Source of the DNA: Rhizobium leguminosarum bv. trifolii WSM2297
GTDB taxonomy: Bacteria; Pseudomonadota; Alphaproteobacteria; Rhizobiales; Rhizobiaceae
NCBI RefSeq assembly: GCF_000271845.1
Contig: NZ_JH719393.1
Coordinates: forward strand, 1,456,442 to 1,520,441
Reading direction: 5' to 3'
Length of the DNA stretch: 64,000 nucleotides
This document shows positions 8,774 through 18,827 of this stretch, in pieces (position 1 is the stretch's first letter; each line of letters starts with the position of its first letter). The position numbers and the translations under genes were made by a program. Under the pieces are notes generated by a model, which had not been told where the DNA came from, did not search any database, and worked only from the letters and a program-made list of their open reading frames with translations.

Positions 8774-9808
8774 TCAGGAGACCGCTTCGAGACCTTTTTC
8801 GAAAAGCCGGTCAAGCAGCTCCAACTCGGCGGCCGTCAGCGGGACGCCTTCCGTCTCGGATTTCTGGCGGGCGGCGAAGCGGCGCTGCGAAGGAAGGCGG
8901 GCACCGCTCCCGACGATCGCCTCGAAAAGCAGCTCGGCGCGGGCGAAGGGATCCCCAGGCCGGCCGGCGGCGAAAGCTTGCGGCGACATGGCGATGATGA
9001 GTTCACCATGGAAAGGGGCGAGTGTCGTCGTGCCGAGATAGTCGAGCACTTCAGGGCTGGTGAAATCACCAATCATGATGCCGGCGAGAAGCTCGATCAT
9101 CGTGCCGATGGCCGATCCCTTGTGCCCACCGAAGGGCAGCATGGCGCCGGCAAGGGCGGCTGCCGGATCGGTCGTCGGATTGCCGTCGGCATCGATCGCC
9201 CAGCCCTCGGGAAGCTGCTTGCCGGCGCGGCGGTGCAGCTCGATTTCTCCGCGGGCGGCAACCGAGGTCGCAAAATCGAATACGTATGGCGACATGTCCT
9301 TGCGCGGCCAGCCGAAGGCGAAAGGGTTGGTGCCGAGCAGCGGTTTGTTGCCGCCGGCGGGCGCGACGGTCGCATAACTGGGGCACATAACGAGACCGGC
9401 AAGACCCTCCCTGGTCACCGCCTCTACTTCCGGCCAGAGCGCAGAGAAATGGCTGCAATCATTGATGACGAGGGCGGCAATGCCGAGCCTGCGTGTGCGT
9501 TCGGCCAGCGCCGGCACGCCGAGTTCGAAGGCCGCATTGGCAAAGCCCCCCTTGGCATTGACCTTGACGATGGCGGACCCTTCGTTGAGGTCCAGTTCCG
9601 GCACCACGTCCGGCTTCACCTTGCCTGATTTGACGGTGCGCAGCGCGCCCTCGATGCGGTAGATCCCATGCGATTTGCAGGCGTCGCGCTCACCGGCGAC
9701 GATCACGCGGGCAAGCGCCCCGGCCTGCACGGCATTGAGGCCGGCCTTGCGGAAGATGGCTTCGACCCGCCCATGCAGGTCGGCAATCGTCAAGGTCGTT
9801 TTCGTCAT
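8774..9808 (-). CDS. DpkA-type piperideine/pyrroline-2-carboxylate reductase (Ldh family)
   Basis: 344-aa NAD(P)H-dependent oxidoreductase of the malate/L-lactate dehydrogenase (Ldh_2) family. Landmarks are SHGIYRIEGAL with the catalytic-type His near residue 47, NDCSHFSALWPEVE, LLGTNPFAFGWP, and the LPEGWAIDADGNPTTDP / LPFGGHKGSA block. These segments closely resemble DpkA, the delta1-piperideine/pyrroline-2-carboxylate reductase of Pseudomonas. The start is set at MTKTTLT because GAGGAGAAAC lies just upstream, and 44 further in-frame codons upstream look non-coding. It converges on the deaminase-like gene. Together they suggest an imino-acid catabolic pair. Substrate could also be another 2-ketoacid. 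Confidence 0.8.
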   Translation of the reverse strand: MTKTTLTIADLHGRVEAIFRKAGLNAVQAGALARVIVAGERDACKSHGIYRIEGALRTVKSGKVKPDVVPELDLNEGSAIVKVNAKGGFANAAFELGVPALAERTRRLGIAALVINDCSHFSALWPEVEAVTREGLAGLVMCPSYATVAPAGGNKPLLGTNPFAFGWPRKDMSPYVFDFATSVAARGEIELHRRAGKQLPEGWAIDADGNPTTDPAAALAGAMLPFGGHKGSAIGTMIELLAGIMIGDFTSPEVLDYLGTTTLAPFHGELIIAMSPQAFAAGRPGDPFARAELLFEAIVGSGARLPSQRRFAARQKSETEGVPLTAAELELLDRLFEKGLEAVS

Positions 9809-9978
9809 GCTGCGTTTCTCCTCGCCGCGATTTTGTTGTAGATTACCAGGTCTATCGACATTGCAGATGATGCAAGAGCCAAGCCCGAACCCACAAATAT
9901 TTATGGCGAACCAATCTCTCCGTCTTGCCGAAGAATGCATAAACGACGTCTAGGAAGGCGGATATGGGCAAACCCAAC

Positions 9979-10452
9979 TTATCCCGCTTGGACTGACGAG
10001 TTCTTCCTGCTGAGAAGGGCTGCGCGAATCTGTTCGTTCTTGCTCAGCGGGGGAGGGGGAGCGGGAGCCGGCGCCTCGGCCTTGCCCGCATTCCGCTTAA
10101 GGCTCAGAAAGCGTTTTTGCGCGACCAGCCGATCTTCTGGGGACAGTGGTTCCACCGGTTCGCCGTCCAGGTCATGACGCATGGAATCGGACTGGGCGCT
10201 GGCGAAATAATATCGCCGGCAATGGACATAGGCAGCCGTCGCGCGCCTCAGTGTCGTCACGCCGGAATCGGGCTTCAGGAGCGGGCGCAGCTCGTTGAAG
10301 AGGCCAACGGCAAAGGGGAGGATCGGATCTCCCGGCTTGGCGGGCAGCACGCCGACCGGCCGGATCAACAGCATGTTGATCGCGTTTGCCTTCTCCACGT
10401 CGAGGTCGGCTGCCGCAATCGGCCCGCGGCTGATCTTCCAGGGTTTGTCCAT
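9979..10452 (-). CDS. ProQ/FinO-domain RNA chaperone-like protein
   Basis: 157-aa protein with a ProQ/FinO-type RNA-binding domain: PFAVGLFNELRPLL, then TTLRRATAAYVHCRRYYFAS, then RHDLDGEPVEPLSPEDRLVAQKRF. This order of hydrophobic helices, Tyr/Arg patch and G-P-V turn is typical of the family. A proline-rich linker (APAPAPPPPL) and a basic tail follow. The start MDKPWKI is chosen because GGAGG sits 5 nt upstream; an in-frame extension of 29 codons lacks this. Family members bind structured sRNAs and 3' ends. It is divergent from panC, separated by 243 bp. Target RNAs here are unknown. Confidence 0.8.
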   Translation of the reverse strand: MDKPWKISRGPIAAADLDVEKANAINMLLIRPVGVLPAKPGDPILPFAVGLFNELRPLLKPDSGVTTLRRATAAYVHCRRYYFASAQSDSMRHDLDGEPVEPLSPEDRLVAQKRFLSLKRNAGKAEAPAPAPPPPLSKNEQIRAALLSRKNSSVQAG

Positions 10453-10695
10453 GCATCCTCCATAGCGACCGACTGTGATGGTATATTGACGGACAGGGCC
10501 AATATCCGTGCAGTTCGCACATTGCCACTCCTGCCGCAAGACGCCATTTCCGCGCAGATATAGGCTGCCTTATCGGCCTGCCATTCCATCTAATCGTTTT
10601 TATCGCCGAATGTGCGCCGAATGTGCATTGACCTCCAGCATCGATTACACTTCTTATCCGCGCCCAAGATGAGTGACCGGCCGCGGGGAGGATAT

Positions 10696-11613
10696 ATGCG
10701 GGTTTTCTCGAGCATTGACGAGCTGCGCCACACGCTCGATGCGCTGAAGCGCCAGGGGCGCACCGTCGGCCTGGTGCCGACGATGGGCTATCTCCATCCC
10801 GGTCATATGCAGCTCGTATCGCGCGCCCGGGCCGAGAACGATCTCGTCGTCGTCTCGATTTTCGTCAATCCGCTGCAGTTCGGCCCGGGCGAAGACCTCA
10901 GCAAATATCCGCGCGATCTCGAACGTGATTCAGCCATGCTCAAGCAGGCCGGGGTCAATTTCCTTTTCGCGCCCGATGTCGAAGACATGTATCCGCGCCC
11001 GATGCAGACCGTCGTCGATGTTCCCGATCTCGGCCGCGAGCTCGAAGGCGCAGTCAGGCCCGGGCATTTCGCCGGCGTCGCCACCGTCGTCTGCAAGCTC
11101 CTCAACATCGTGCAGCCGCAGACCGCCTATTTCGGCCAGAAGGACTATCAGCAGGTCGTCATCATCAAGCGAATGGTGGAAGATCTCGCCGTGCCGGTGC
11201 GGGTGATCTCGGTGCCGACGGTCAGGGACGGTGACGGCCTCGCCTTGTCGTCGCGCAACGTCTATCTCAGTCCCGAGGAGCGGCGCGCCGCGGTGATCGT
11301 CCCGCAGACCCTCGACGAGGCCGAGCGCCTGATTGCCAATGGCCTGACGGATCCCAGGGAATTGGAAGCAAAGCTCACCGGATTTCTCGGTCGCGAGCCG
11401 CTGGCAGAGCCCGAAGTCGTCGCCGTCAGAGACGCTTTGACGCTTGAGCCGGTGAGCTCGATCGAAGAGCCTGTCCTCGTGGCGCTCTTCGTTCGGTTCG
11501 GCACGACGCGGCTCCTCGACAATCGAGTCGTCCGCAGCAACCGGCTTGCCGGGCTTATCGGTGGGAAGGGCCAGCCGGGAAAGAGCCAGCAGGAAAGGGG
11601 AGTGACGAAATGA
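10696..11613 (+). CDS. panC: Pantothenate synthetase
   Basis: 305-aa enzyme that condenses pantoate with beta-alanine using ATP, the last step of pantothenate (vitamin B5, CoA precursor) synthesis. It has the ATP-binding [10 protein letters not shown] (HIGH-like) motif near residue 28, [20 protein letters not shown] mid-protein, and the KMSKS-like loop region LSSRNVYLS. The start MRVFSS at 10696 has GGGGAGGAT just before it. The gene overlaps panB by four bases (ATGA). From general knowledge, plasmid-borne panCB in R. etli is required for growth in minimal medium. Confidence 0.97.
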   Translation: MRVFSSIDELRHTLDALKRQGRTVGLVPTMGYLHPGHMQLVSRARAENDLVVVSIFVNPLQFGPGEDLSKYPRDLERDSAMLKQAGVNFLFAPDVEDMYPRPMQTVVDVPDLGRELEGAVRPGHFAGVATVVCKLLNIVQPQTAYFGQKDYQQVVIIKRMVEDLAVPVRVISVPTVRDGDGLALSSRNVYLSPEERRAAVIVPQTLDEAERLIANGLTDPRELEAKLTGFLGREPLAEPEVVAVRDALTLEPVSSIEEPVLVALFVRFGTTRLLDNRVVRSNRLAGLIGGKGQPGKSQQERGVTK

Positions 11614-12431
11614 GCGCCACCGGATTTCAAAAGCGCCTGACGCCGACCCGCATCTCAGCCATGAAAGGCGGCAAACCGATCGTCTGCCTGACCGCCTATA
11701 CGACGCCGATGGCGCGCCTCCTCGATGAACATTGCGACCTTCTGCTGGTCGGGGATTCGCTCGGCATGGTGCTCTACGGCATGGAAACGACCATTGGCGT
11801 CACGCTCGACATGATGATTGCCCACGGCAAGGCGGTGATGCGCGGCGTCGCCAAAGCCTGCGTCGTCGTCGACATGCCGTTTGGCAGTTATCAGGAATCG
11901 AAAGAGGTCGCCTTCCGCAATGCGGTGCGCATCCTCCAGGAGACCGGCTGCGATGCCGTCAAGCTGGAAGGTGGCGAGGAGATGGCCGAAACCATCGCCT
12001 TCCTGACGAAGCGGGGAATCCCGGTGATGGGGCATATCGGCCTGATGCCGCAGCAGGTCCAAACCGCAGGCGGCTATCGCTCCGTTGGGCATAGCGAACA
12101 CGAGACGTCGAAGATCCGGCGTGACGCGCACGCCATCGGCGGCTCGGGTGCCTTTGCCGTCGTCGTCGAGGGCACGGTGGAACCGCTCGCCCGGGAGGTG
12201 ACGTCAGCCATTCACATACCCTCCATCGGGATCGGCGCCTCTTCAGCCTGCGATGGTCAGGTTCTGGTTTCCGATGATATTCTCGGGCTCTTCAACGATT
12301 TCACCCCGCGTTTCGTCAAGCGCTACGACGAACTCGGCAAGAGGATCACGGCGGCGGCCGCCGCCTACGCCGGCGAAGTCCGGTCACGGCAGTTTCCAGC
12401 AGCGGAGCATACGTTCAAGCGGCGATCCTGA
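11610..12431 (+). CDS. panB: 3-methyl-2-oxobutanoate hydroxymethyltransferase
   Basis: 273-aa ketopantoate hydroxymethyltransferase, which adds a hydroxymethyl group from methylene-tetrahydrofolate to alpha-ketoisovalerate. Signature segments are [27 protein letters not shown] with the Mg-binding Asp, [13 protein letters not shown], the GHIGLMPQ loop and the catalytic Glu in [11 protein letters not shown]. Length equals the usual family length. Its ATG overlaps the panC stop, so the two should be co-translated. It converges on oxyR with a 21-bp gap and no obvious terminator between. Confidence 0.97.
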   Translation: MSATGFQKRLTPTRISAMKGGKPIVCLTAYTTPMARLLDEHCDLLLVGDSLGMVLYGMETTIGVTLDMMIAHGKAVMRGVAKACVVVDMPFGSYQESKEVAFRNAVRILQETGCDAVKLEGGEEMAETIAFLTKRGIPVMGHIGLMPQQVQTAGGYRSVGHSEHETSKIRRDAHAIGGSGAFAVVVEGTVEPLAREVTSAIHIPSIGIGASSACDGQVLVSDDILGLFNDFTPRFVKRYDELGKRITAAAAAYAGEVRSRQFPAAEHTFKRRS

Positions 12432-12452
12432 AGCAGGACGACATCAGCGCCA

Positions 12453-13367
12453 TTACCGTTCGAGCTGTCGTTCGTGCATGAAATCGGCCGACCGGCGCAC
12501 CGCCTCGGAAACCTGCAGCAACTGTTTGGCCATGGGTGTCGAATTGCGCCAGATCATGCCAATTGTCCGAGACGGCTGCGGAGAGTGGAAGCGCGAGATC
12601 GCAACATGCGCCGAACGCGTTTCCAGAGGGACGGCCATCTCCGGAATCAAGGTGATGCCGATGCCGGCGCTGACCATCTGGACCAAGGTGGAGAGCGAGC
12701 TGCCTTCCATCACTTCCCGCGGGCGGGCCGGTCCGATCTTGCAGAACGACAGCGCCTGATCGCGGAAGCAGTGACCTTCTTCCAGCAGCAGCAACCGCAT
12801 TTCGCGCAGCGCCTCGCGCTCGGGTACCGGCTTGCCCTCGTCTTCGGGCCGCCGCACTAGCACGAACTCCTCCCTGAAGAGTTCGAGCTCGGTCAGCGAT
12901 GGCTCCGATACGGGCAGTGCGACGATTGCGGTATCCAGCTGGCCTTGCGCCAGCTCCTGAACCAGCTTTGCCGTCTGCGTCTCGCGCACCTCGATCTGAA
13001 TTCCGGCGAAGCTTTTGTTGAGATCGTTTATAATCGCCGGCAGCAGATAGGGCGCGATCGTCGGGATGATGCCGATGCGCAGGCGCGTGAGGAAGGAATC
13101 GCGGGAGGCACGGGCAAATTCCCCCAGCTCGTCCACCGCCCGCAGGATGTCTCGGACCCTCAGAGCGAAGCTCTGGCCGAAGGGGGTGAGCTTCACCTCG
13201 CGCGCGCTGCGCTCAAAGAGCCCGCTGCCCAATTCCTGCTCGAGTTCTTTGATCTGCATGGAGAGCGCCGGCTGGGAGATGGCGCAGGCATCGGCGGCAC
13301 GGCGAAAGCGGCCATCCCTTGCCAAGGCTTCAAAATAACGTAGCTGTTTCAAGGTAAGGTTTTTCAT
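12453..13367 (-). CDS. oxyR: Hydrogen peroxide-sensing LysR regulator OxyR
   Basis: 304-aa LysR regulator. The N-terminal helix-turn-helix reads LKQLRYFEALARDGRFRRAADACAISQPALS. The OxyR redox pair is present: Cys200 and Cys209 in EGHCFRDQALSFC, nine residues apart as in E. coli Cys199/Cys208, with the conserved His just before the first. Oxidation to a disulfide would activate it. It is transcribed divergently from katG with 142 bp between start codons, the classic arrangement for OxyR control of catalase and of its own gene. Confidence 0.95.
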   Translation of the reverse strand: MKNLTLKQLRYFEALARDGRFRRAADACAISQPALSMQIKELEQELGSGLFERSAREVKLTPFGQSFALRVRDILRAVDELGEFARASRDSFLTRLRIGIIPTIAPYLLPAIINDLNKSFAGIQIEVRETQTAKLVQELAQGQLDTAIVALPVSEPSLTELELFREEFVLVRRPEDEGKPVPEREALREMRLLLLEEGHCFRDQALSFCKIGPARPREVMEGSSLSTLVQMVSAGIGITLIPEMAVPLETRSAHVAISRFHSPQPSRTIGMIWRNSTPMAKQLLQVSEAVRRSADFMHERQLER

Positions 13368-15696
<2,329 letters not shown>

Positions 15697-15711
15697 TCGG
15701 CAGCAATTTTG

Positions 15712-15752
15712 GCCCGGGCGCAGTTTCAGCTGCGCCCGGGCTTTTTCTTTTT
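15712..15752 (+). terminator. Intrinsic terminator of katG
   Basis: Perfect 12-bp stem GCCCGGGCGCAG / CTGCGCCCGGGC with a 6-nt loop, followed by TTTTTCTTTTT. It begins 15 bp after the katG stop codon. Confidence 0.95.
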
Positions 15753-15829
15753 AGGTGCCTTCGAATGGGAAGGGTGCCCAGAGCTTGGGCGGCATCCTAC
15801 GGCGCGACCATTACCGGCGTGCCTGTGGC

Positions 15830-15878
15830 ACCCCCCTCTGCCCTGCCGGGCATCTCCCCCACAAGGGTGGAGATTGGC
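15830..15878 (+). repeat. RIME-like intergenic palindromic element, copy 1
   Basis: About 49 bp containing CTGCCGGGCATCTCCCCCAC, ending AGATTGGC. It is nearly the reverse complement of 15957-16003 and resembles the interspersed RIME-type sequences common between rhizobial genes. The pair could fold into a long cruciform over the 80-bp centre. Confidence 0.7.
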
Positions 15879-15956
15879 CGGGCGCGATGGCTTCCCCAAA
15901 CAACTACCGCGTATTTATTTCGATGCGGCAGAGAGGGACGGATGATCCAACCGCTT

Positions 15957-16003
15957 GCCGATCTCCCCACCTGTGGGGGAGATGTCCGGCAGGACAGAGG
16001 GGT
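15957..16003 (-). repeat. RIME-like intergenic palindromic element, copy 2 (inverted)
   Basis: Inverted partner of the copy at 15830-15878, containing TGTGGGGGAGATGTCCGGCA. It sits immediately downstream of vapB, where the toxin gene would be expected. The rest of the katG-vapB gap shows no gene. Confidence 0.7.
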
Positions 16004-16087
16004 ATCACACGGCACGCCCTATCCGTCGCCATCCTAAGGTGCGCAACCGCAGGGGCATGACGGTCAACAGCGCATCCACCTCGCCTT

Positions 16088-16327
16088 TCAGGGCCTCTCC
16101 TGATCCCCGGGTTGCTCTCGCCCTTGCGCCATGAAATCGTCACTGAGGCCGCGTTCGAGAGCGATCCGCAATGACGCCCACCGCCTGCCATGATAGGTCC
16201 GAGGCCTGAGAATGACGGCATCGCCCTCCCGCGTCACCTCCACCTGGTCCACGTCAAAGCGAAAGTCCTTTGGCAGCCGGACGGCCTGCGAATTGCCGGA
16301 TTGAAACACACGCGCATATCGCGGCAT
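16088..16327 (-). CDS. vapB: VapB/AbrB-type antitoxin, without an adjacent toxin
   Basis: 79-aa SpoVT/AbrB swapped-hairpin protein: ARVFQSGNSQAVRLPKDFRFD, then VEVTREGDAVILRP, the standard VapB DNA-binding half. The C-terminal part (ALERGLSDDFMAQGREQ) is where VapB normally binds its PIN-domain VapC toxin. In canonical loci vapC follows within a few bases. Here the downstream DNA (below 16088) holds no PIN domain but a RIME-like repeat, so the toxin appears lost. It could still act as a DNA-binding regulator or as an antidote to a VapC elsewhere. Confidence 0.8.
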   Translation of the reverse strand: MPRYARVFQSGNSQAVRLPKDFRFDVDQVEVTREGDAVILRPRTYHGRRWASLRIALERGLSDDFMAQGREQPGDQERP

Positions 16328-16348
16328 AGAAAGCCCTCCGCAGCCTCT

Positions 16349-16368
16349 GTATATGTTTCTATATATAC
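16349..16368. promoter_or_regulatory. Candidate VapB operator
   Basis: Inverted repeat GTATAT-N8-ATATAC located 22 bp upstream of the vapB start in an otherwise GC-rich region. AbrB-fold antitoxins usually bind such AT-rich palindromes to autoregulate. Confidence 0.45.
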
Positions 16369-16409
16369 GCGACTGGCGGCGCGCGTAAGAAGCCGTCTTC
16401 GCGCTCCCA

Positions 16410-16748
16410 CTAACGAGGCAGAATCCCGAAAGGCGAGAGCGTCAGCAGATCGGGATCATCCGTCGCCGTCGCTTTCGCTACCTCGGCATGGCTCATGCTG
16501 TAGCCGTAGGTAAGGACGCGAACGCCGTCGATCATGAAGAATTGCGCCTGATCCAGGCCGGGCCGCAGGGTGCCCGTCACGGTGACGGTCTCGTACATTC
16601 TTCCGAGGTGCAGGGGTTTTTCCGGAACGACACGAACCAGCTGGTTGGGCGGCGGGGAAGGGGTGTGGCTGCAGGCCCCGGCCCAAGGCACCAGCTGGGC
16701 GGAACGCTTGGCTTCAGCAACCGGCCGGACGGTGGGGCTAGCTTCCAT
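16410..16748 (-). pseudogene. Decayed DUF3299 family gene (C-terminal part)
   Basis: 112 codons whose second half carries the DUF3299 hallmark LVPWAGACSHTPSPPPNQLV, followed by VTVTGTL and a YGYSMSHAEV ending. Intact family members are secreted proteins of about 180-250 aa with an N-terminal signal and a preceding beta-rich region. Here only an open stretch upstream with a recognisable DGK remains (to about 16812), without a start codon or signal peptide, and the intervening sequence does not match the family. It is most likely a truncated relic; translation from the Met at 16748 is possible but unsupported by a good ribosome site. Confidence 0.6.
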
Positions 16749-16881
16749 GTCGATCTGCCGCGCGCGCCTGCGGCGATAGAAGAGCGCGGCCTTGCCGTCG
16801 AAAGCTCGCCGTGAGACATCGTCTTTGATTTGGCCGCACCGGTTGATATGAACTTAGCACCGTTTTCGACGTAGTTTGGCC

Positions 16882-17349
16882 ATGACAGATTCCACCGATA
16901 CCGTGCGAGCCTCGACAATCCTGATCGTCGATGACGAGCCCGCCAATGTTTCGCTGCTGGAGCGCATTCTCAAGCGCGAGGGCTTCAACGCGCTGATCAG
17001 CACCACCGAGCCGCGCGAGGCCTTGCGGCTTTTCCGCGAGCATTCGATCGATCTCGTTCTCCTCGACCTGATGATGCCCGATCTCGACGGTTTCGCCTTG
17101 CTGGAGACCTTCGCACGGCTCATTCCCGAAAACAGCTACCTGCCGATCCTGGTTCTCACAGCCGATGCGACCTTGCCGACGCGCAGGCGCGCGCTGTCGC
17201 TCGGCGCCAAAGATTTCCTGACGAAGCCCTTCGATGCGATCGAGGCCGTCCTGCGCATCTTCAACCTGCTCGAAACCCGCATCCTGACGCTGGCGCTTGC
17301 CAAACACGGGCTGGCGGCGCCGAAATCGGAACGTCCCCGCATCGATTGA
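16882..17349 (+). CDS. Stand-alone response regulator receiver protein
   Basis: 155-aa CheY-like receiver with the acidic pair Asp17/Asp18 (IVDDEP), phosphoacceptor Asp62 (LLDLMMPD), switch Thr93 (VLTADA) and Lys115 (LTKPFD). After the receiver comes IEAVLRIFNLLETRILTLAL, the helix that in RpfG-type proteins connects to an HD-GYP domain, but here the protein ends after a short tail. It therefore looks like a receiver detached from a c-di-GMP phosphodiesterase. No histidine kinase is adjacent. The ATG is preferred to a TTG two codons upstream. Confidence 0.85.
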   Translation: MTDSTDTVRASTILIVDDEPANVSLLERILKREGFNALISTTEPREALRLFREHSIDLVLLDLMMPDLDGFALLETFARLIPENSYLPILVLTADATLPTRRRALSLGAKDFLTKPFDAIEAVLRIFNLLETRILTLALAKHGLAAPKSERPRID

Positions 17350-17366
17350 TCGCAGTGTTTGCCCGA

Positions 17367-18335
17367 TCAGGCGAGCAGCACCTTGCCACCCGCCCGGAAG
17401 GGAAGGGCGGAGCGCAGGGCATCACCGACCCTTTCCAGGGGAAAGACCTCCCGCACCTCGGTCGCGATCACCTTCGAAGCGATCTGCGCGGCCACTCCAA
17501 AATAGGCGTGCTGGACTTCGCCCACGGCTTCGGAGTGAACCCATTCCCGAAGGTGAAAGTAGGAAAAGAAAATATCGGGATGGGAGGCCCAGAAGGAATT
17601 GGGGATGCTTTGCCCCGAGAGCAGGCCGTAATGCACGAAATGCCCGCCGGGTTTGAGCGCATCGGCGAGGATGGAGGCGCGCCCGCCGCCGACGCAGTCG
17701 AGCACCGCGTCGAGCCCATGCCGGCCGGCAAGCCCGGCGGCCAGGTCACCGTCCGCTTTGTCGACGATGACGGCTTCGAGCCGGCCGCGCAGGCGCTGAA
17801 GGGATTGCTCGCTGCGGACGATCGCGATCGGCGCAACGCCGCCGGCATTGGCCAGGCCGATCAATATCGATCCGATCGACGAGGCAGCGGCATTGATGGC
17901 GATGCGCATGCCCGGCTTCAGGCCGATCTTCTTGTGCAGCATCAGCCAGGCCGTCATCGGGTTGACATAGCTCGTCGTCGCTTCGAAGTCGGAGAGTGTG
18001 TCCGGAACCCGAAGGCACCAGCTGGGATCGGTATCCTTGACTTCCTGCCATCCGCCGGCGCTGCGCACCGGCAGTACGCGCGTCCCCGGGGAAAGGCCAT
18101 GAACCTCTTCTCCGCACGCCTCGACCACGCCAAAAGCTTCGAAGCCGGGGATGAAGGGCAGGGTCGTGCGGCCGGCATAGGCGCCCGATATGGTGATGAT
18201 GTCGGATGGATTGATCGACCGTGCGAGCAGGCGCACCCGGACCTGATCGCGGCGCAGCACCGGCAACGCGGCCCGCTCGATCTCGACAACCTCCTCGGCC
18301 GGCCCGAATTTTCTCACGACCGCCTGATATTGCAT
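17367..18335 (-). CDS. MDR-family enoyl/quinone oxidoreductase
   Basis: 322-aa medium-chain dehydrogenase/reductase resembling mitochondrial-type 2-enoyl thioester reductases and quinone oxidoreductases. The GroES-like half contains SINPSDIITISGAY and LPFIPGFEAFGVV. The Rossmann half contains AINAAASSIGSILIGLANAGG. The Cys/His zinc ligands of alcohol dehydrogenases are not evident. The start MQYQAVV is used; an in-frame 27-codon extension overlaps the divergent thioesterase promoter. With the neighbouring thioesterase, ligase and thiolase it suggests acyl-thioester metabolism, but this is contextual. Confidence 0.82.
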   Translation of the reverse strand: MQYQAVVRKFGPAEEVVEIERAALPVLRRDQVRVRLLARSINPSDIITISGAYAGRTTLPFIPGFEAFGVVEACGEEVHGLSPGTRVLPVRSAGGWQEVKDTDPSWCLRVPDTLSDFEATTSYVNPMTAWLMLHKKIGLKPGMRIAINAAASSIGSILIGLANAGGVAPIAIVRSEQSLQRLRGRLEAVIVDKADGDLAAGLAGRHGLDAVLDCVGGGRASILADALKPGGHFVHYGLLSGQSIPNSFWASHPDIFFSYFHLREWVHSEAVGEVQHAYFGVAAQIASKVIATEVREVFPLERVGDALRSALPFRAGGKVLLA

Positions 18336-18388
18336 TGCATCCCCCAGACAACAGCGGTTAGAACAGCCCACCAATTTTCGGTGACCGC

Positions 18389-18799
18389 ATGAGTGTTGAC
18401 GACAGGCCTTTAGCATCCTTCCGGGTCTCGATGCGAGACATCGATATCTATGGTCATGTCCATAACTCGGTTTACCTCGACTATTGCGAGGATGCGGTCG
18501 TCGAGTTCCTGCGGCACCGGCAAATTCTCAGCCACTTCCGCCACACCTCCTCCGGCGTTGCCTATCACGTGAAGAAGGCGGAGATCACTTTTCACAACCC
18601 CATCGACGTCGACGATATCGTCGAGGCCAAGGTGACCGTCGAGAAAATCGGGCGCACGAGCCTCTCCTTTGCGATCGAACTGTTTCGCCAGCGCGACGGT
18701 GCCCATTGCGCCTCGGCAGGGTTCGTCTGGGTCTGCGTCGGCCTTGCCGACAGTCGCCCGACGCCAATTCCCGACGCCACAAAGACCGCTTTAGGCTGA
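18389..18799 (+). CDS. 4-hydroxybenzoyl-CoA-type acyl-CoA thioesterase
   Basis: 136-aa single hot-dog domain protein. The active-site segment DIDIYGHVHNSVYLDYCEDA (Asp19, His23, Asn26 region) matches the 4HBT family, which hydrolyses acyl-CoA or aryl-CoA thioesters as tetramers. It heads a plus-strand operon with the AMP-ligase (28 bp gap) and thiolase. The start ATG is 53 bp from the divergent oxidoreductase start, so the two transcription units probably share control elements. Confidence 0.85.
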   Translation: MSVDDRPLASFRVSMRDIDIYGHVHNSVYLDYCEDAVVEFLRHRQILSHFRHTSSGVAYHVKKAEITFHNPIDVDDIVEAKVTVEKIGRTSLSFAIELFRQRDGAHCASAGFVWVCVGLADSRPTPIPDATKTALG

Positions 18800-18827
18800 C
18801 GGCCGATCTTCAAACCAGCGGGTCTCC

